Below are positions 1 through 12,108 of a stretch of 64,000 nucleotides of DNA, piece after piece (within the stretch, counting starts at the first letter, position 1; the number at the start of each line of letters is the position of its first letter). A model generated the notes under the pieces. That model was given only the letters and a program-made list of their open reading frames with translations. It searched no databases and was not told the DNA's origin. Made by a program: the position numbers and the translations under genes. Origin of the DNA: Dreissena polymorpha (taxonomy: Eukaryota; Mollusca; Bivalvia; Myida; Dreissenidae); NCBI RefSeq assembly GCF_020536995.1, contig NC_068357.1, positions 131,786,352 to 131,850,351 on the forward strand, given 5' to 3'.

Positions 1-317
1 TAAAGATGTATTTCATAAACAGTTCAATTTTTTATTAACGTGTTCAGACCAATGTCGACCGATTACTTTACTAATTTCATTCCTAAATAACACCCATGCA
101 CGGAAACATGAACAAGAGGCGGTCACTGACGGCTAATGCCTGTGGTCACAAATATTCAACAGATAAGTTTCGTAGAATATTACTGAGCATTGTCTGAACA
201 TTGTTCAGAAAATGCTCTTGGGGAGAAACATTCACGGTTTCACGCCTATTTCTATTCATGTTACACATATGCCGCCAGCGTGTACCAAGCAATGGGAGAC
301 AACTGGTGGAGGTTAAT
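1..317. other. No feature recognised
   Basis: AT-rich sequence with no coding signature, repeat or RNA gene that I can support. The 66-codon open frame starting near 190 runs into the next repeat element and has no recognisable domain. Confidence 0.5.
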
Positions 318-935
318 TATGGCACGCGGTTCGACGCATAATCCCAAGAAACTAGGTTTCTCAGAGAACCTAGGTTCTCTGAGAACCTAGGTTATTGAAA
401 TCCCAAGAAACCAGGTTTCTCACGAGAACCTAGGTTCTCATGAGAACTTAGGTTCTCATGAGAACCAAGGTTTATGAAATCCCAAGAAACCAGGTTTCTC
501 ATGAGAACCTAGGTTCTCATGAAAACCTAGGTTCTCATGAGAACCTAGGTTTCTCATGAGAACCTAGGTTCTCATTTGAAAACCTTGGTTTACGCTTGAG
601 AACCTAGGTTTTTCATGAGAACCTAGGTTCTCATAGACACATAGAACTTAGGTTCTCATGAGAACCTAGGTTCTCATGAGAACCTAGGTTCTCATGAGAA
701 CCTAGGTTCTCATTCTGAGAACTTAAGTTCTCGTTTGGTATCCTAGGTTTTCAAAAGAACCTAGGTTCTCATTTGAAAACCTAGGTTCTCATGAGAACCT
801 AGGTTCTCATTTGAAAACCTAGGTTCTCATGAGAACCTAGGTTCTCATTCTGAGAACCTAGGTTCTCATTCTGAGAACCTAGGTTCTCATGAGAAACCTA
901 GTTTCTTGGGATTATGCGTCGAACCGCTTGCCATA
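318..935. repeat. TIR element filled with palindromic 18-bp minisatellite
   Basis: The ends are inverted copies of about 39 bp: 318-357 (core GCGGTTCGACGCATAATCCC) and its reverse complement at about 896-935. Between them lie some 25 copies of an 18-bp unit, GAGAACCTAGGTTCTCAT, which is itself nearly a perfect palindrome, with variants such as TTTGAAAACCTAGG. The whole element can therefore fold at several scales. No coding capacity. Probably a non-autonomous foldback or MITE-like DNA element in which the interior expanded; no clear target duplication is visible. Confidence 0.8.
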
Positions 936-1742
936 TGGGACGACGCTTCACGCACAAGCATTATGCCAATTTTTCTCAGAACACGACACAATTATGCATG
1001 TTCAAAACCATTTCTAGCTACATTTTCCCACATTCTCTTTCACTATTGCTTTAACTTATAATTTTATGGGACCGTTTCATCAAAGATCGTACGACAATCT
1101 TAATTTATAACTTAAATTTAAAAACTTAAAATATACAAGCTGTTCATAAATAGCTTCGCAAGATATAAGCCATTGGTAAGAAAATGATGAAATAAATGAT
1201 TTTACTAGAAATTAGCAAAAATATGCTTCGGTCTGTTAAAATAATGTTTCTTTGAAATTCGTATCGTATGCTAAATTTGTCATACGATGTTTGATGAAGC
1301 GGGCCCATAAGAATATAGGTTAAAGCAAGAATTTGACAGTATTTGAGTGATCTCAGCAATATCATACTCTTGGACACACTCAAAATGCTTTAATGAGGCC
1401 TCCGAAGGGGTAATGAAAACTGCCTTAAAAACTTTATGAAGTAGGGTCCTGGGAAGTATACTTCGTACATTTTGAATAAATTGTCTTATTCAGGCAAATG
1501 AAGCAAATACATTACAAAAATGATTATACATATTAAGGATAGGCTTCTGCAACAACATGCATATCGATAATATTGATCAACTTTACAAAAAAACCTAGAT
1601 AAGGGGCGATTGTTTAATAGTAGGTAAACCACATTTGTAAACTAGGAATAAATCGGCCTTTTTTGTGGAGATAAATAACGAAATACACTTTTGTACATAC
1701 AAAGTCTACATCTTAACGTGTTTTTTTCAATCGTAATCACCT
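936..1742. other. No gene recognised
   Basis: AT-rich, with only short open frames of random appearance on both strands. I see no domain, RNA gene or repeat with a second copy in this window. Confidence 0.5.
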
Positions 1743-1828
1743 ACCATTTATTGACCTTTTTGCCATTCAATAAAGCATACACTTAAATTAAGAGTACGGT
1801 TTATGGAATGGCAAAAAGGTCAATAAAT
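1743..1828. repeat. Short inverted repeat (hairpin)
   Basis: Arms of about 23 bp (CCATTTATTGACCTTTTTGC at 1743 and its reverse complement ending about 1828) are separated by roughly 40 bp. This may be a tiny MITE or a footprint; no target duplication was identified. Confidence 0.55.
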
Positions 1829-2499
1829 AATAATACCGGTTTCACGGTCCTGAACAAGGGGTTTCCGTGCGTATATATGAAAAAAACTGCATATTTTACA
1901 AATTAAACTGTCTTTGCATGTACTTGTATATTGAAATCTGTTTACTAGTGATAATGAGTGACAACAATCTAGCATTTAATTATACCATAAATCTATACTT
2001 TTAATTTATTTTACGCAAGTATTTTATATCCCTATTGTGATCAATCGTGATTGCTTGTTTTCATGATATTTCGAACACTGCAGTAACGTACGATCTTTTA
2101 GCGTAATAGCAGAGGTTACATTTGCTGGTACCCGTTAAACACGTTATTATTATGTTAAAACTGTCTAGTATATATACTATAATACTATGTAGGTCATGTT
2201 CATCCATTTCGGACAAATATCTTTTTGTATGCCCCCGAAAGTGGGCATATAGTGATTGCACTGTCCGTCTGTCTTTCCGTTACACTTTGCGTTTAGGTTT
2301 CGAAAACTGTGAAAAAAAGGGGCATATGCCATCCTATGCTGACAAGCATTGTTTAAACATGTTAAAATATTTTATTAAAGCAACTGTTTAGTATTTGGCT
2401 TTAAACTTTGGCTTAAATGTCTGCTCAATATGCCAAGAGATGACATGAAGGCATCATAAATTGTGTTTAATGACCTGCAACATGTGGTTTAACTTTATT

Positions 2500-2527
2500 C
2501 AGGGACCTACACAAGTATAGGTCCCTG
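2500..2527. repeat. 28-bp CAGGGACC palindrome (P-type footprint)
   Basis: CAGGGACCTACAC followed immediately by its inverted partner ending GTATAGGTCCCTG. It matches the first and last 13 bp of the 12.5-kb transposon at 25477-38008. The paralogous element C keeps one half of the same scar near 9290, whereas elements A and B lack it, so the insertion preceded the split of C and D. No target duplication remains here. Confidence 0.6.
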
Positions 2528-2546
2528 GAAAGGCCTGGATTTATGA

Positions 2547-4449
2547 ATGCCGGACGAAAACCCTCCCGGATAAAAACCCTCCCGTCAGTTTTATAGGGGC
2601 CGGACGAAAACCCTCCCATGAATGAACGGGGGCGGACAAAAACCCTCCAATGAAAAAAAAACAGGGGAGGACAAAAACCCTCCCATGAAAAAAACGGGAC
2701 CGGACAAAAACCCTCCCGTGAAATCTGAGCCACGAATTCAAGTACCAACGATGATTTATGAATTTTTAATCCGAAATCGGTCTTTTCCGAATGTCATTTC
2801 CGACATTTGTATTTATTTTGTAGTCGGTTATCCGAGATATTTATATTTTGTAATAGTGACTTCACTTCAGTAGGTAACATTACACTATATATTGACTAAT
2901 TAAAATATTTCCGAATTGAAATGTTATTTTACACCCAATTGACGTCAATTATATATGTTTGAACTAAGATTTTTATTATTACTTAGTATGATAAGAACTA
3001 CGATTTTCATGATTACTTTGTATGAATAACAAGTAGGGTGTTTATATAAAATACATTAAATATCAAATTGTGCGCCGGCCAGTGCATTAAGAACATCAAA
3101 GTCGTGTTTCTTTTTTATTCATCATCGCAAAAATAACAGAAGTGGACACAGGCTTCCCAAGACATTCTTTATTTCGTTTGTCTTCACGCAGCTTCATCGC
3201 TTCGACGTGAAACTGATCTCCCTCATGGTTGTGACTTGTGAATAAGTTTATTGTCGTCATATTTATGTCCGTGACTACAGCGCCCTTACAAGACTTTGTC
3301 GCGCGTTGAGAACATTCCCAGCGTATAGTCGATTTTGACGTTTTCTTCTTAGTGTAGACGAAGCCATTGTGCGCGAGTCTTCACTTCCATTTTGGATGTA
3401 TGCCTTAACACAAACAAATTGCTTTTTTTATATGTTGCAGATTCACAGTATGATATTTGAGCAAATGTTGTCAGCATTGAGTGATTTTTTCGGATTAATG
3501 AATGCATCATTGTGTGAAGCAAATACATTTGTCGGCGTTTAATTGGTTTTAATTGATTTTTTGATTAAACTAATAAAACTCAAAGTAGTTGCAGATTCAC
3601 AGTTTGCTATTTTGAGTATTTTGCGGATTAATGAATGCAACAATGTGTGAAGCAATTACATTTGTTGGTGTTTGATTGCTTTCACGGGAGCGTTTTTGTC
3701 CGCAGTTGCAGATTCACAGTTTGCTATTTTGATATATATTATTGTATGACATTAACTAGTTAATTGTTATGGTTAGCTGTTTAGTGGGCCTAAATAACCG
3801 AATCATTGACATATTTGACAATACAGTATGCTTTATATATTGTCTGCAAAAAAACAATTGAAAACGTTACAGTCAAAGATAAATAAAATAAGTAATTAAG
3901 ACAAATTAGTTACATGCTAACGAATTGTTAGTTGTTCACAGAATTTTACTTTCATTTTCGCAAAGTTTTCAGAAACTTCCCGGAAAGCACGTTTTTTGCA
4001 TGAATGAGCGTATGACGCGATTAAAGGTTGCACTGTATCGTTTTGCATTCAATCTAAATTTAAATTCACTTGTCTATAAATAGCCTCTTTTTATGTTTTA
4101 ATTGATGTTGTTATCGTATTGGATTATCGGATATATATGCACATTAGAAAGCGGTATGTTTGCAGTTAATGGATACACATTTTCTTTCAATTTCACACCC
4201 CTGAAAACAAAATACACAATACACACAATGGGTAATTTTGTCGGATTAATGAATGCAACACTAAGTGTAAAACTTCTTTTACGGGAGGGTTTTTGTCCGC
4301 CTCCGTTTTTTCATGGGAGGGATTTTGTCCACCCCCGTTTTTTTAATGGGAGGGTTTTTGCCCGCCCATGTTTATTCATGGGAGGGTTTTCGTTCTCCCC
4401 CTATGAAAATGACGGGAGGGTTTTTATCCGGGAGGGGTTTTGTCGTATT
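2547..4449. mobile_element. Foldback element with CCCTCCC tandem-repeat arms
   Basis: Long inverted arms (2547-2730 and about 4270-4449) are made of tandem units of about 30 bp centred on ACAAAAACCCTCCCATGAAA, reversed as GGGAGGGTTTTTGTCC. The element is flanked by an exact 13-bp direct repeat, CCTGGATTTATGA (2534-2546 and 4450-4462). The centre holds about three degenerate copies of a unit of roughly 120 bp beginning GCAGATTCACAGT (near 3440, 3590 and 3705). It interrupts repeat copy D, and the uninterrupted paralog at 9230-9420 confirms the insertion. No protein is encoded; open frames through the arms merely reflect the repeats. Confidence 0.8.
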
Positions 4450-4962
4450 CCTGGATTTATGACACCCTGTTTTAGTCTGGACATTATCCGATCATATCGA
4501 GATAATCGGTTAGTGATGAACAAAGGGGCAATTAAACACTGGGTTAAAAAGGCTTAAACAAAGAGTGTAAAAATTCGTGTGAACAATTAAATAAAAACAA
4601 TTACATTTATCAAGAGGATTTATTTAATCTGTAACAAGGTAAGTTTTTACAAACATATAATGGTTCAAATCAGTTAATACTATATGTTGATTACATAAAA
4701 TCAATCTTTTTGTTCTTTGTTTTCGTCCTTATTTGTGTTCGTTCATTGAATTCAATTTATTCTGAAAGAATTTCCATTTCTGAATATTTTTTTGTTCTTA
4801 AAAATGGTCGCGAAGATGTGCCAAATAGAGATTGTTATGGTAACCGTATCACGATGCGGTTCATCAAATGCAAACAATAGCGAAATGGCCGCTGTCTTGA
4901 CGGCCAAAACTTGCGCATGTGAAAACCTGACGTCATTATCGGAATCACCAAAACCTCCTATG

Positions 4963-5368
4963 ATATTAATAAGTAAAAACATCGATTTGAATGGAAAAAA
5001 ATCAAATTATAACGAAAAATCAATTTCTCTGAAAACACTATTTTCACTATCAAATATAACAAGGTATTCAACTCAAAATGACCCGAATATAGGGTGCATC
5101 GCTTTGAACAGCTATTACTTCATCAAGTGTGCAGCGATTTCCATGAACTCGGTCTTATTAAACGCAGAAATAAGCGATCCAGTAATGGCTGAATCAGTAT
5201 ACCATGACATTCGCGCTGTAAACAAATAATATTTGTTGGAAATTTAAAACCGCTGGCATGTTTCAATAAGAAAGACATTTGTCTTTCGAGGTTTAATGAT
5301 TTAATTACTGAATGCATTATGCATACGTTGCAATAAGACTCGAAGTCATTAGGCTTAGCTATCCGTTA
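4963..5368. other. No gene recognised
   Basis: An open frame crosses 4792-5229, but its first part belongs to repeat copy D and the rest has no domain. I regard it as chance. Confidence 0.45.
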
Positions 5369-6393
5369 TACAGTCAAGTTACCATTACCGGATCAGTAGC
5401 GTAATAAAGTTGTTCTGATGAAAAGCAATAAATGTTTTGAGACTTCTTTTACACCAGTTTGATTAAATATTACTTTGCTTACTGATTCAGCACATAGTTT
5501 TATTTTTAATCGCAGGCAAAATTTTATTGTGATACCTTTTTTTCGCCGCAGAATTCATGCATTAACGGATCAGTTGTAGCCATAACGGATCACGTGATCG
5601 AAACCACTCCGGGGGCATCTAACATATGCTATTTGAATTGTCGAAACATGAACTGTGTTGTTTACAATGACCAAGTTACATTGTCAGTTATAAATAATAT
5701 TCATTATTTTGTGTATTGTTTTCTATATGTGATCTTGTATATACACGTTTCGCATGGTGTTCTTGTGTGAATTATCTGTTAAAAAACCTAAATAGATCGA
5801 AAAGATGGGCATCTTATAAACCATGTTAATTGTTTTAATCATATCTAATCATCGGTATTGAACATTGAACATAAATAAAACATTACGAGTGAGATCATTT
5901 ATTGAAAGAATCAACAAGATGTGCATATATTTTAATATATTATATTATCAATACGCATATTATCACGCTTGATCCGTTATTGCCCTAATTCTTCATTTCA
6001 TTTAAGGTGTTGCAAAATCTTAAACACGAATCAAAACTGAAACGGACTTTTGCACGAAGAAAGACTACTAAATGGCCTTTAAATTAATGCGTAAACTCTT
6101 TACTTTCCAACAGAGTTTTAGAATGTGGCCGCGTATAATGTTAAACCTCTATTTGGAAACGAGACGGAAGTCAACAAAGTCGTATATACATGTCGCCAAA
6201 GCATACCAAAATGTTTGACAACGAATAGCTCCGACTACGACTCAATCAATGTGTTTGAAAAAAAAAACGACCATGAAGATGCTGTGTGCAAAATATCATC
6301 TAAAAATGTCAACTATTTATCGCGATACGCATGGTCTTGAACATCAAAGTGATCCGCTATGGGTAATGATCCGGTAATGGTAACTTGACTGTA
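5369..6393. mobile_element. TA-flanked Tc1/mariner-like non-autonomous element
   Basis: Perfect inverted ends of about 26 bp, starting CAGTCAAGTTACCATTACCG after a TA and ending in the reverse complement followed by TA. The interior repeats the CGGATCA core several times (about 5575, 5585, 5970, 6350) and has no transposase frame. TA target and CAGT termini are the usual Tc1/mariner pattern; the family call rests only on that. Confidence 0.7.
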
Positions 6394-7030
6394 CAGTCAG
6401 TCAACCAGTTTAGAATAATCTGGCAAAAAACGTTAATTCACAAGTCCAGTCCACAATAATTTCTTTCGGGATTTAGTGTCAATGTGAGATGATGTAAAAA
6501 TAAAGGGTAACATTTATTTTGTATGATAACAGGTTAGGCCAGACGGCATATGCAGTTTTTTTGTCAAAAATAGCCAATTAAAGTTCACTTTTTCGGAAAA
6601 TTATTTAAAATCATTCAACTTACAGAATTAGTATTTCAAAACATTATCATGACATTTGTTTTCAATCAGCAATTTTTGTATTTGAAAATAATAAAGCCTT
6701 CTATTTCCATATGCGCATTTCAAAACATAACTCATTCAATCAGTTCTGGTTAACTTTTTGCTGCATTTATCCCCCCTGTAAGCATAATACAAAAGCTTTC
6801 TTACTAAAACTTTGTTACTTTATTCCTTTCCCTAATGTTTACCTTAGACACTTATCATTTTGTTTTTATTGGGGCATTATGGAAAATTAAATACAAATTA
6901 TCGGAACTGCTGATTTTCCAGAGCTGATTGACAAACTGTACACCAATCCGAATCGACTGTATTTCGGTTAGGGGTATTTCTATCAGATTTATACCATAAA
7001 AGGGTCACAAAGAAAATATATAAATATAAC
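6394..7030. other. No gene recognised (possible intron)
   Basis: AT-rich. If the candidate exon at 7031-7164 is real, this stretch is its downstream intron. No further exon was recognised in it. Confidence 0.4.
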
Positions 7031-7164
7031 CTTATTTGCTGCAATAACCTCACACGTTTGACGAAGTCTGCCTTGTTTGCAAAACCACTTTGAATTTTTC
7101 TTTCTATATCTTGGAATGCTGTTTCAAACGTACGTAATAATTCACTAACTTCATCCGCCGCCAT
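7031..7164 (-). CDS. Candidate first coding exon, unrecognised protein
   Basis: On the minus strand an ATG in the context AAGATGGCGG opens a frame of about 44 codons starting MAADEVSELLRTFETAF and continuing through an amphipathic, charged stretch that looks like a helix. It reaches a plausible splice donor (AATAAG/GTTATA, boundary 7031/7030). Reading through the donor gives hydrophobic low-quality sequence, as expected for an intron. I do not recognise the family, and no second exon was identified in the window. AAGATGGCGGC is also a YY1-type motif that occurs in the neighbouring transposon ends, so the start context alone is weak evidence. Confidence 0.35.
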
Positions 7165-7325
7165 CTTGATAGAAATGCGTCAGGAACAAATCACATGACG
7201 AAACGACGGGCGTTAATTGTTTAATAATTAATGTGCAAAGACAACCAAACACCTACAAGTCTTAACCTATTTTTCAAAGTCTTAAACTGCGGTTCAAAGT
7301 CTTAAACTGGGTTTAAGACGCGCGG

Positions 7326-7721
7326 AATGCACATTAATTATTTAACAGTTAACTATAGAGTTAAGAGCCTTTGAACCCGAGTTCAAAGTGCCGTTTGCAC
7401 ATTAAATCCTTAAAACCGAGTTCAAGAGTTTGAACCGCAGTTCAAAGTGTGTCTAAAAATAGATACAAATCTCTTATCTACATAATTCAGAGACAACCAA
7501 TCAGCGGAGCTTAAACCACAATTAGCTATATATAGAAGGTAAATGCCGCGATTTCATTGGTCCTCTCTTAACTATAGAGTTAAGAGACTTTGAACTGCAG
7601 TTCAAACTCTTGAACTCGGGTTTAATGATTTAATGTGCAAACGGCACTTTGAACCCGGATTCAAAGTCTCTTAACTATATAGTTAACTGTTAAACCGTGG
7701 TTTAAGGAATTAATGTGCATT
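7326..7721. mobile_element. MITE with arms of about 125 bp (near-palindrome)
   Basis: Starts AATGCACATTAATT and ends with the reverse complement. The arms continue through matched blocks such as GTTAACTATAGAGTTAAGAG and a run of small palindromes (TTTGAACCGCAGTTCAAA type). Only about 130 bp of unique spacer separates them. 7211-7325 carries a second partial set of the same motifs, suggesting a nested or duplicated end. Non-coding. Confidence 0.75.
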
Positions 7722-7828
7722 TCGCTTGCCATAATCATGTACAGCTGACAAGCTAATCATGGACGGCACTTCCCGCCTTTATGTTTTCTTCTCTTCTTAA
7801 GTCTTTAATTGTGATTGACAGAACTGTA

Positions 7829-10025
7829 GTGCGTTCAGTTACAGCGAACGTTCGCCAATGATGGTTCGTTTGCGATTCTGTCTTATTGAACGATAAGTTC
7901 GGCGCGAACGTTTCAAGATGGCGGCTCCCAGAAAATTGATTGCGATGTTGATGGCGGAAATCGCTAATAACACAGAAAGTACTTATCTAACAGATATTTC
8001 AAAAATAAAAAAACCTATAATAATTTGATTATAATTATAAGTGGTGTGGATGCGATAGTGTTATTTTTCATTAGCGATCGAAATTTAGTGTAAGAGGTGC
8101 ATTGAATCAGTTATAAAACAAAGCCCTAAAATAGCGCAATACATTACAATCTTCAAATGTAGTTGTAATTTTCTTTTACATTGAATGAATTTTCGTTTCG
8201 TTTACATTTAATGAAAATATTAATAAATTTTATCATTCAAATGGAAAAAAACACCTTCATATTTTGCGAATTGAACTGTCTTTGAATGCACATCTATATT
8301 GAAAACTCTTTTGTAGTGATAATGAGGGATACAAATCTGGCATTTTATTAAACCGTAATCTATACATTTATTTTACCCAAGTATTTTATATCCGTATTAT
8401 GATCAAACGCGATTGCTTGTTTTCACGATGATGTTTCGATCACTGCAAAAACGCACGATCTTTACACGTTATTACATCGGAGTTTACATTTGCAGGTACC
8501 CGTTAAATACGATAATTGTGTAGCAGTTAATTTCTACAATATTTTAAATGTATTTCATTATAAAACACTTAAGTGTTATGTTTAAACTGGTTAATATACA
8601 TACTTAATAGTTCCTGTTAATCCATTTCGGACAAATGTACGCCTATTTTTTAAATATGTTCAAATATTTTCACAGATTTTGGCATATTTTGAAGTTTGTC
8701 ATTAAATGCTTTATATTGATAAATGTACACATTGGATCTTAAAAACTCCAGTAAAAAATCAAGAATAAAATTTAAAAAAGGAAACAAAGTAGCCGGTACC
8801 AGCAGGGCTCGAACCAGTGACCCCCGGAGTCCTGGAGTTAGTCTGAAGTAAAAACGCATTTGCCCTCTCGGCTATTCCGCCGGGTATACTCAGCTGAAGT
8901 ATTTTATACCTTATATCAGCAATCTTCGTAGTTTCGTAAATTTAAACGACAACAACAGAACTCTCCAAATTATTCAATCGTTTCGCGTTGCAACGCTTTA
9001 TAATTTTTAGATTTTCAAATCGTCAAAAGATACATATAATGGCTATATTGGACTATGGTAAATGTTCAGTAATACTGTTTCCTCACAAATATCATAACTA
9101 AAACGAAAATTTGCGAATCTGAAACAACTTTTTTCAATTTTGTCAATTTACCAAACCGTGAAAAGATCCCTTTAAAGCAACTGTTAAGTGTTTGGCTTAA
9201 TATGCCAAGAGATGACACGGAGGTATCATAAATTGTGTTTAATGACCAGACACATGTGGTTAATGACCCCATACCGAGTCATACAAATATAGGTCCCTGG
9301 GTTTATGACACCCTGTTTTCTTAGTAATTGTCTGGACAGTATCCGATCATATCGAGATAATCGGTTTGTGATGAAGGGGCAATTAAACAATGGGTGGTTA
9401 AACATGCTGAAATAAGGAGTGTCAAAATTGGTGTGAACAATTAAATAAAAACATTTACATGTATCAAGAGGATTTAGTTAATCTGCAACAAGGTAAGTTT
9501 TTACGGACAAATAGTTTCTATATGTTGATTACATAAAATCAATCAATTTGTTGTTTGTTTTCGCCCTTATTTGTGTTCATTCATTGGATTCTATTTAATC
9601 TGAAAGAATTTCAATTTCTTAGTGTTTTGTTGTTCTTAAAAAGGGTCGCGAATATGATTGAAATCTTATCACGATGCGGATCATCAAACGCAAACAAAAG
9701 CAGAATAGCCGCAGTGTTGACGGCCAAAATTTGAGGATGCGCAAACGCGACGTCATTATCGGAATCCCCAAAACCTCATATACACTTTGTTTATTGTTCA
9801 ATTCATTTTTGTACTACAAAAAAAGGAAACAATATCGAAGTTACACTGAACAAATACAACATATTTATTTGTCCGCCATCTTGGTTTCGCTAGCGAACTA
9901 TAGCGAACTACCTCCCAAGAGGGTTCGCTTCGGTTCGCGAACGTTCGCGGCGAACCGAGCGTTCAGTAGCGAACGTTCGCGACCGTTCGCGAACTATAGC
10001 GAACGTTCGCTGTAACTGAACGCAC
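7829..10025. mobile_element. Element C: 2.2-kb TIR element, TA-flanked
   Basis: 27-bp perfect terminal inverted repeats begin GTGCGTTCAGTTACAGCGAA (7829) and end at 10025, each flanked by TA. The right end carries several GCGAACGTTCGC palindromes. The interior shares blocks with elements A, B and D. A 37-codon frame near the left end (from about 7918, MAAPRKLIAMLMAEIANN) could be a relic first exon of a transposase gene, but it is too short to assign. A tRNA-bearing MITE is inserted at 8671-9171. Confidence 0.75.
8671..9171 (-). mobile_element. TTAA MITE carrying tRNA-like module, copy 1
   Basis: Homologous to 57479-57989 and 61422-61887, in reverse orientation. Its 5' end AGGGATCTTTTCACGG abuts TTAA at 9172-9175; about 10 bp of the other terminus is missing. 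In the centre (minus strand, about 8790-8885) is a class-II tRNA-like segment with A box TAGCCGAGAGGG and perfect B box GGTTCGAGCCC. The paralogous repeat D at about 2363-2390 reads straight through this position as an empty TTAA site, which shows that the element inserted. Confidence 0.8.
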
Positions 10026-10027
10026 TA

Positions 10028-10531
10028 CTGGTGCGTGTAGTGGGAAAACCAGGCTGCACTTGGGCAACGCTTAATACCAAGATGCAGTCAGCCCTGTATT
10101 CCGACGACACGCATTGATTTTTTCATGTAAATAAAGAATACAAACAAAATTTAATAAGAAATGTTATGTGAAAACACGTGAAAATAACCTATAAACACGT
10201 CCGCCATGTTTAATGCAACCCGTTAAGTTAAACATGAATTATCTTTTAATAAAGATGTTATTTTGTTGGTTCGTGTTTCTGACAAATAATCAGCTATATA
10301 AAGAGGTAACAGTGCATGGATGTTTATTTTCGGTGTTCTTAGTTCTGAAAATGTTGAGCATTACTTTTTTGCATGGTCCTACTTACCGTTTGCTGCTGAA
10401 AGCTCTTTTTACTGTGCTACTTCATCCCCTTAATTGTGAACTGCTCCTTTTGGTAAGCCTTTATTAAATAATGAAAACAACACATTCATTTTTAACGAAG
10501 TTCAAAGATATATCAATACGATTTATAAATA
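10028..10531. other. No gene recognised
   Basis: An 84-codon hydrophobic open frame at 10213-10467 has no homology that I can name and no coding context; I do not call it a gene. Confidence 0.45.
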
Positions 10532-11149
10532 GACCCTTTTCACAATAGGCCAAAATTGATAAGAGCGCAAAGTCACGTGACTCCCAGAACTCCAGAACGA
10601 GGCTGAACGTGTATAAATTTCCAATACTCCCGCGCAACGCCGCATCTGATTTCAGCCTTTCACTTTTTTGAACATTCGGCGATTTAACGACTTAGAAAAC
10701 ACAATATGACATTGTCAGAATAAGTTATAAATATGTAATTCACATTATAAGTGTCAATACATTTAACAAATTGTCTTGAATAATTTAATAAAGTACTCGT
10801 TTTTCTTCATTTTTTTTCACACATTTGACACGCTTTGTTAGAGCTTTTTTTATCGCGCTGTTTGAAAAAAAGATCTATCTTGTTTATTGATACATCTGTG
10901 GTTAAGTAGCCCCTGTGTTCCGGATAAACCAATTATCTCGTTATGATCAGATACTGTGCCGACAAATACTTAATAACAGCATGGTGTCATAAACCACCCG
11001 TGGTAGATGCCTGGTCATTGAACACCATGTTATGGTACCCCAATGTCTTATCGTGGTAGAAGTATTACGAAGTCATTTCTAAGACTAATGTAACGCCAAA
11101 TACTCAAACTAAATACTGTATAGATATTAGCCAGTTTCAATCATAATAC

Positions 11150-11770
11150 TACAGTGAATGCTGGGCATTCGTCCTAGCCTATTTTCCACAAAGGCGGACA
11201 TTCCTCCCTATGTTTTTGACAACCTGAACATTCGTGCCTTCGTTATTTTGACAATGCACATACTAGTTCCTACATAATTTCGACAGTCTGGAATTCGTTC
11301 CTTCGTTATTTGGACAGCCCGGAGATTCGTTCCCGAATAATTGCTATCCCGGTCATTATTATCAAATTTTAACAAAATAATATGGTACTCTGGACATTAA
11401 ATCCGGTATTTTAATATGTCGTTATTGAAATAGTTAAAAATAATGTTCCTATATTTTGTGAATATTTTATATTGTGTATATTTTATATTGTTGTAAGATT
11501 TTAACGTGATCATGAGAATGATAACGTTAAAAAATAATCGAATATATCGACTTATACTGAGATCTGTAATTTGCCAAAATGCAGAATTCTGGGCGTTAAA
11601 ACTATGTAGGAGTATATATATCCGGTCTGTCAAAATAATGTTGGAACGATTGTCCGGGATGTCTAAATAGCATGGGAATGAATGTCCGGGTAGTTAAAAC
11701 AACGTATGAACTAATGTCCCCCTTGTCAAAATTAGCGAAGGAACAATTTTCCCTGTGAAAGAATATTCGG
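11150..11770. repeat. Foldback repeat with arms of about 36-bp tandem units
   Basis: The left arm (11160-11350) repeats a unit around TTCGTTCCTTCGTTATTTGG with GACAGTCTGGA spacers. The right arm (about 11590-11770) carries the reverse complement (CTGTCAAAATAATGTTGGAA, GTCCGGG). The architecture resembles the element at 2547-4449, though the repeat sequence differs. The centre is AT-rich and non-coding. Confidence 0.6.
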
Positions 11771-11985
11771 AAACATAATTAAGTGCTTAATACTTATATA
11801 TACATTTGAAATATTTATTAGCTTTTATGCTAAACCCTAAACCTGTTTAGCGGGTACCGCTAAAATAAATTTCCGTCCTTACATAGTCTTATTAAGAGTT
11901 TTCGTTAGTTATGGAAGAACACAATTAAAACAAGAATTTTCATTGATCAAAACGGGGTTAAAGAATGTTTCCGAAAAATCAAGAC

Positions 11986-12108
11986 AGACACACGCACACG
12001 CACGCACGCACGCACTCACTCACGCACGCACGCACCCTCACACACACACACACACACGCACACGCACACGACGCACAATCACACGCGCACGCACGCACGC
12101 ACAAACAC
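11986..12108. repeat. CA/CG-rich microsatellite (ACGC, ACAC)
   Basis: Tandem CACG and CACA units. The open frames on both strands here are artefacts of the repeat. Just downstream, GAGGAC...TTCATTTGCATA is repeated at about 12250 and 12300. Confidence 0.9.

Larger units (their letters stand above)
1885..4962 (+). mobile_element. Interior copy D of a shared-core DNA transposon family
   Basis: 1885-2533 and 4463-4962 align with 8255-8660 and 9176-9785 (element C), and parts align with 18608-19240 (element B) and, reversed, with 10915-11045 (element A). Shared blocks include the segment around GAGATAATCGGTT and the one around GACGTCATTATCGGAATC. The copy is split by the foldback element at 2547-4449 and contains a 28-bp P-type palindrome at 2500. 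Its own termini could not be found. No open reading frame is preserved. Confidence 0.65.

Noticed and set aside
4102-4557. 151-codon frame with repeated REGF-PPFFHGR-like motifs
   Set aside because: It is translation through the CCCTCCC repeat arm of a foldback element; the opposite arm gives a mirror frame.
4792-5229. 145-codon frame near a dispersed repeat
   Set aside because: Its first half lies in repeat copy D and is not conserved as a frame in paralog C.
10213-10467. Small hydrophobic protein gene
   Set aside because: No splice context, no homology that I can name, and composition matching AT-rich noise between two transposons.
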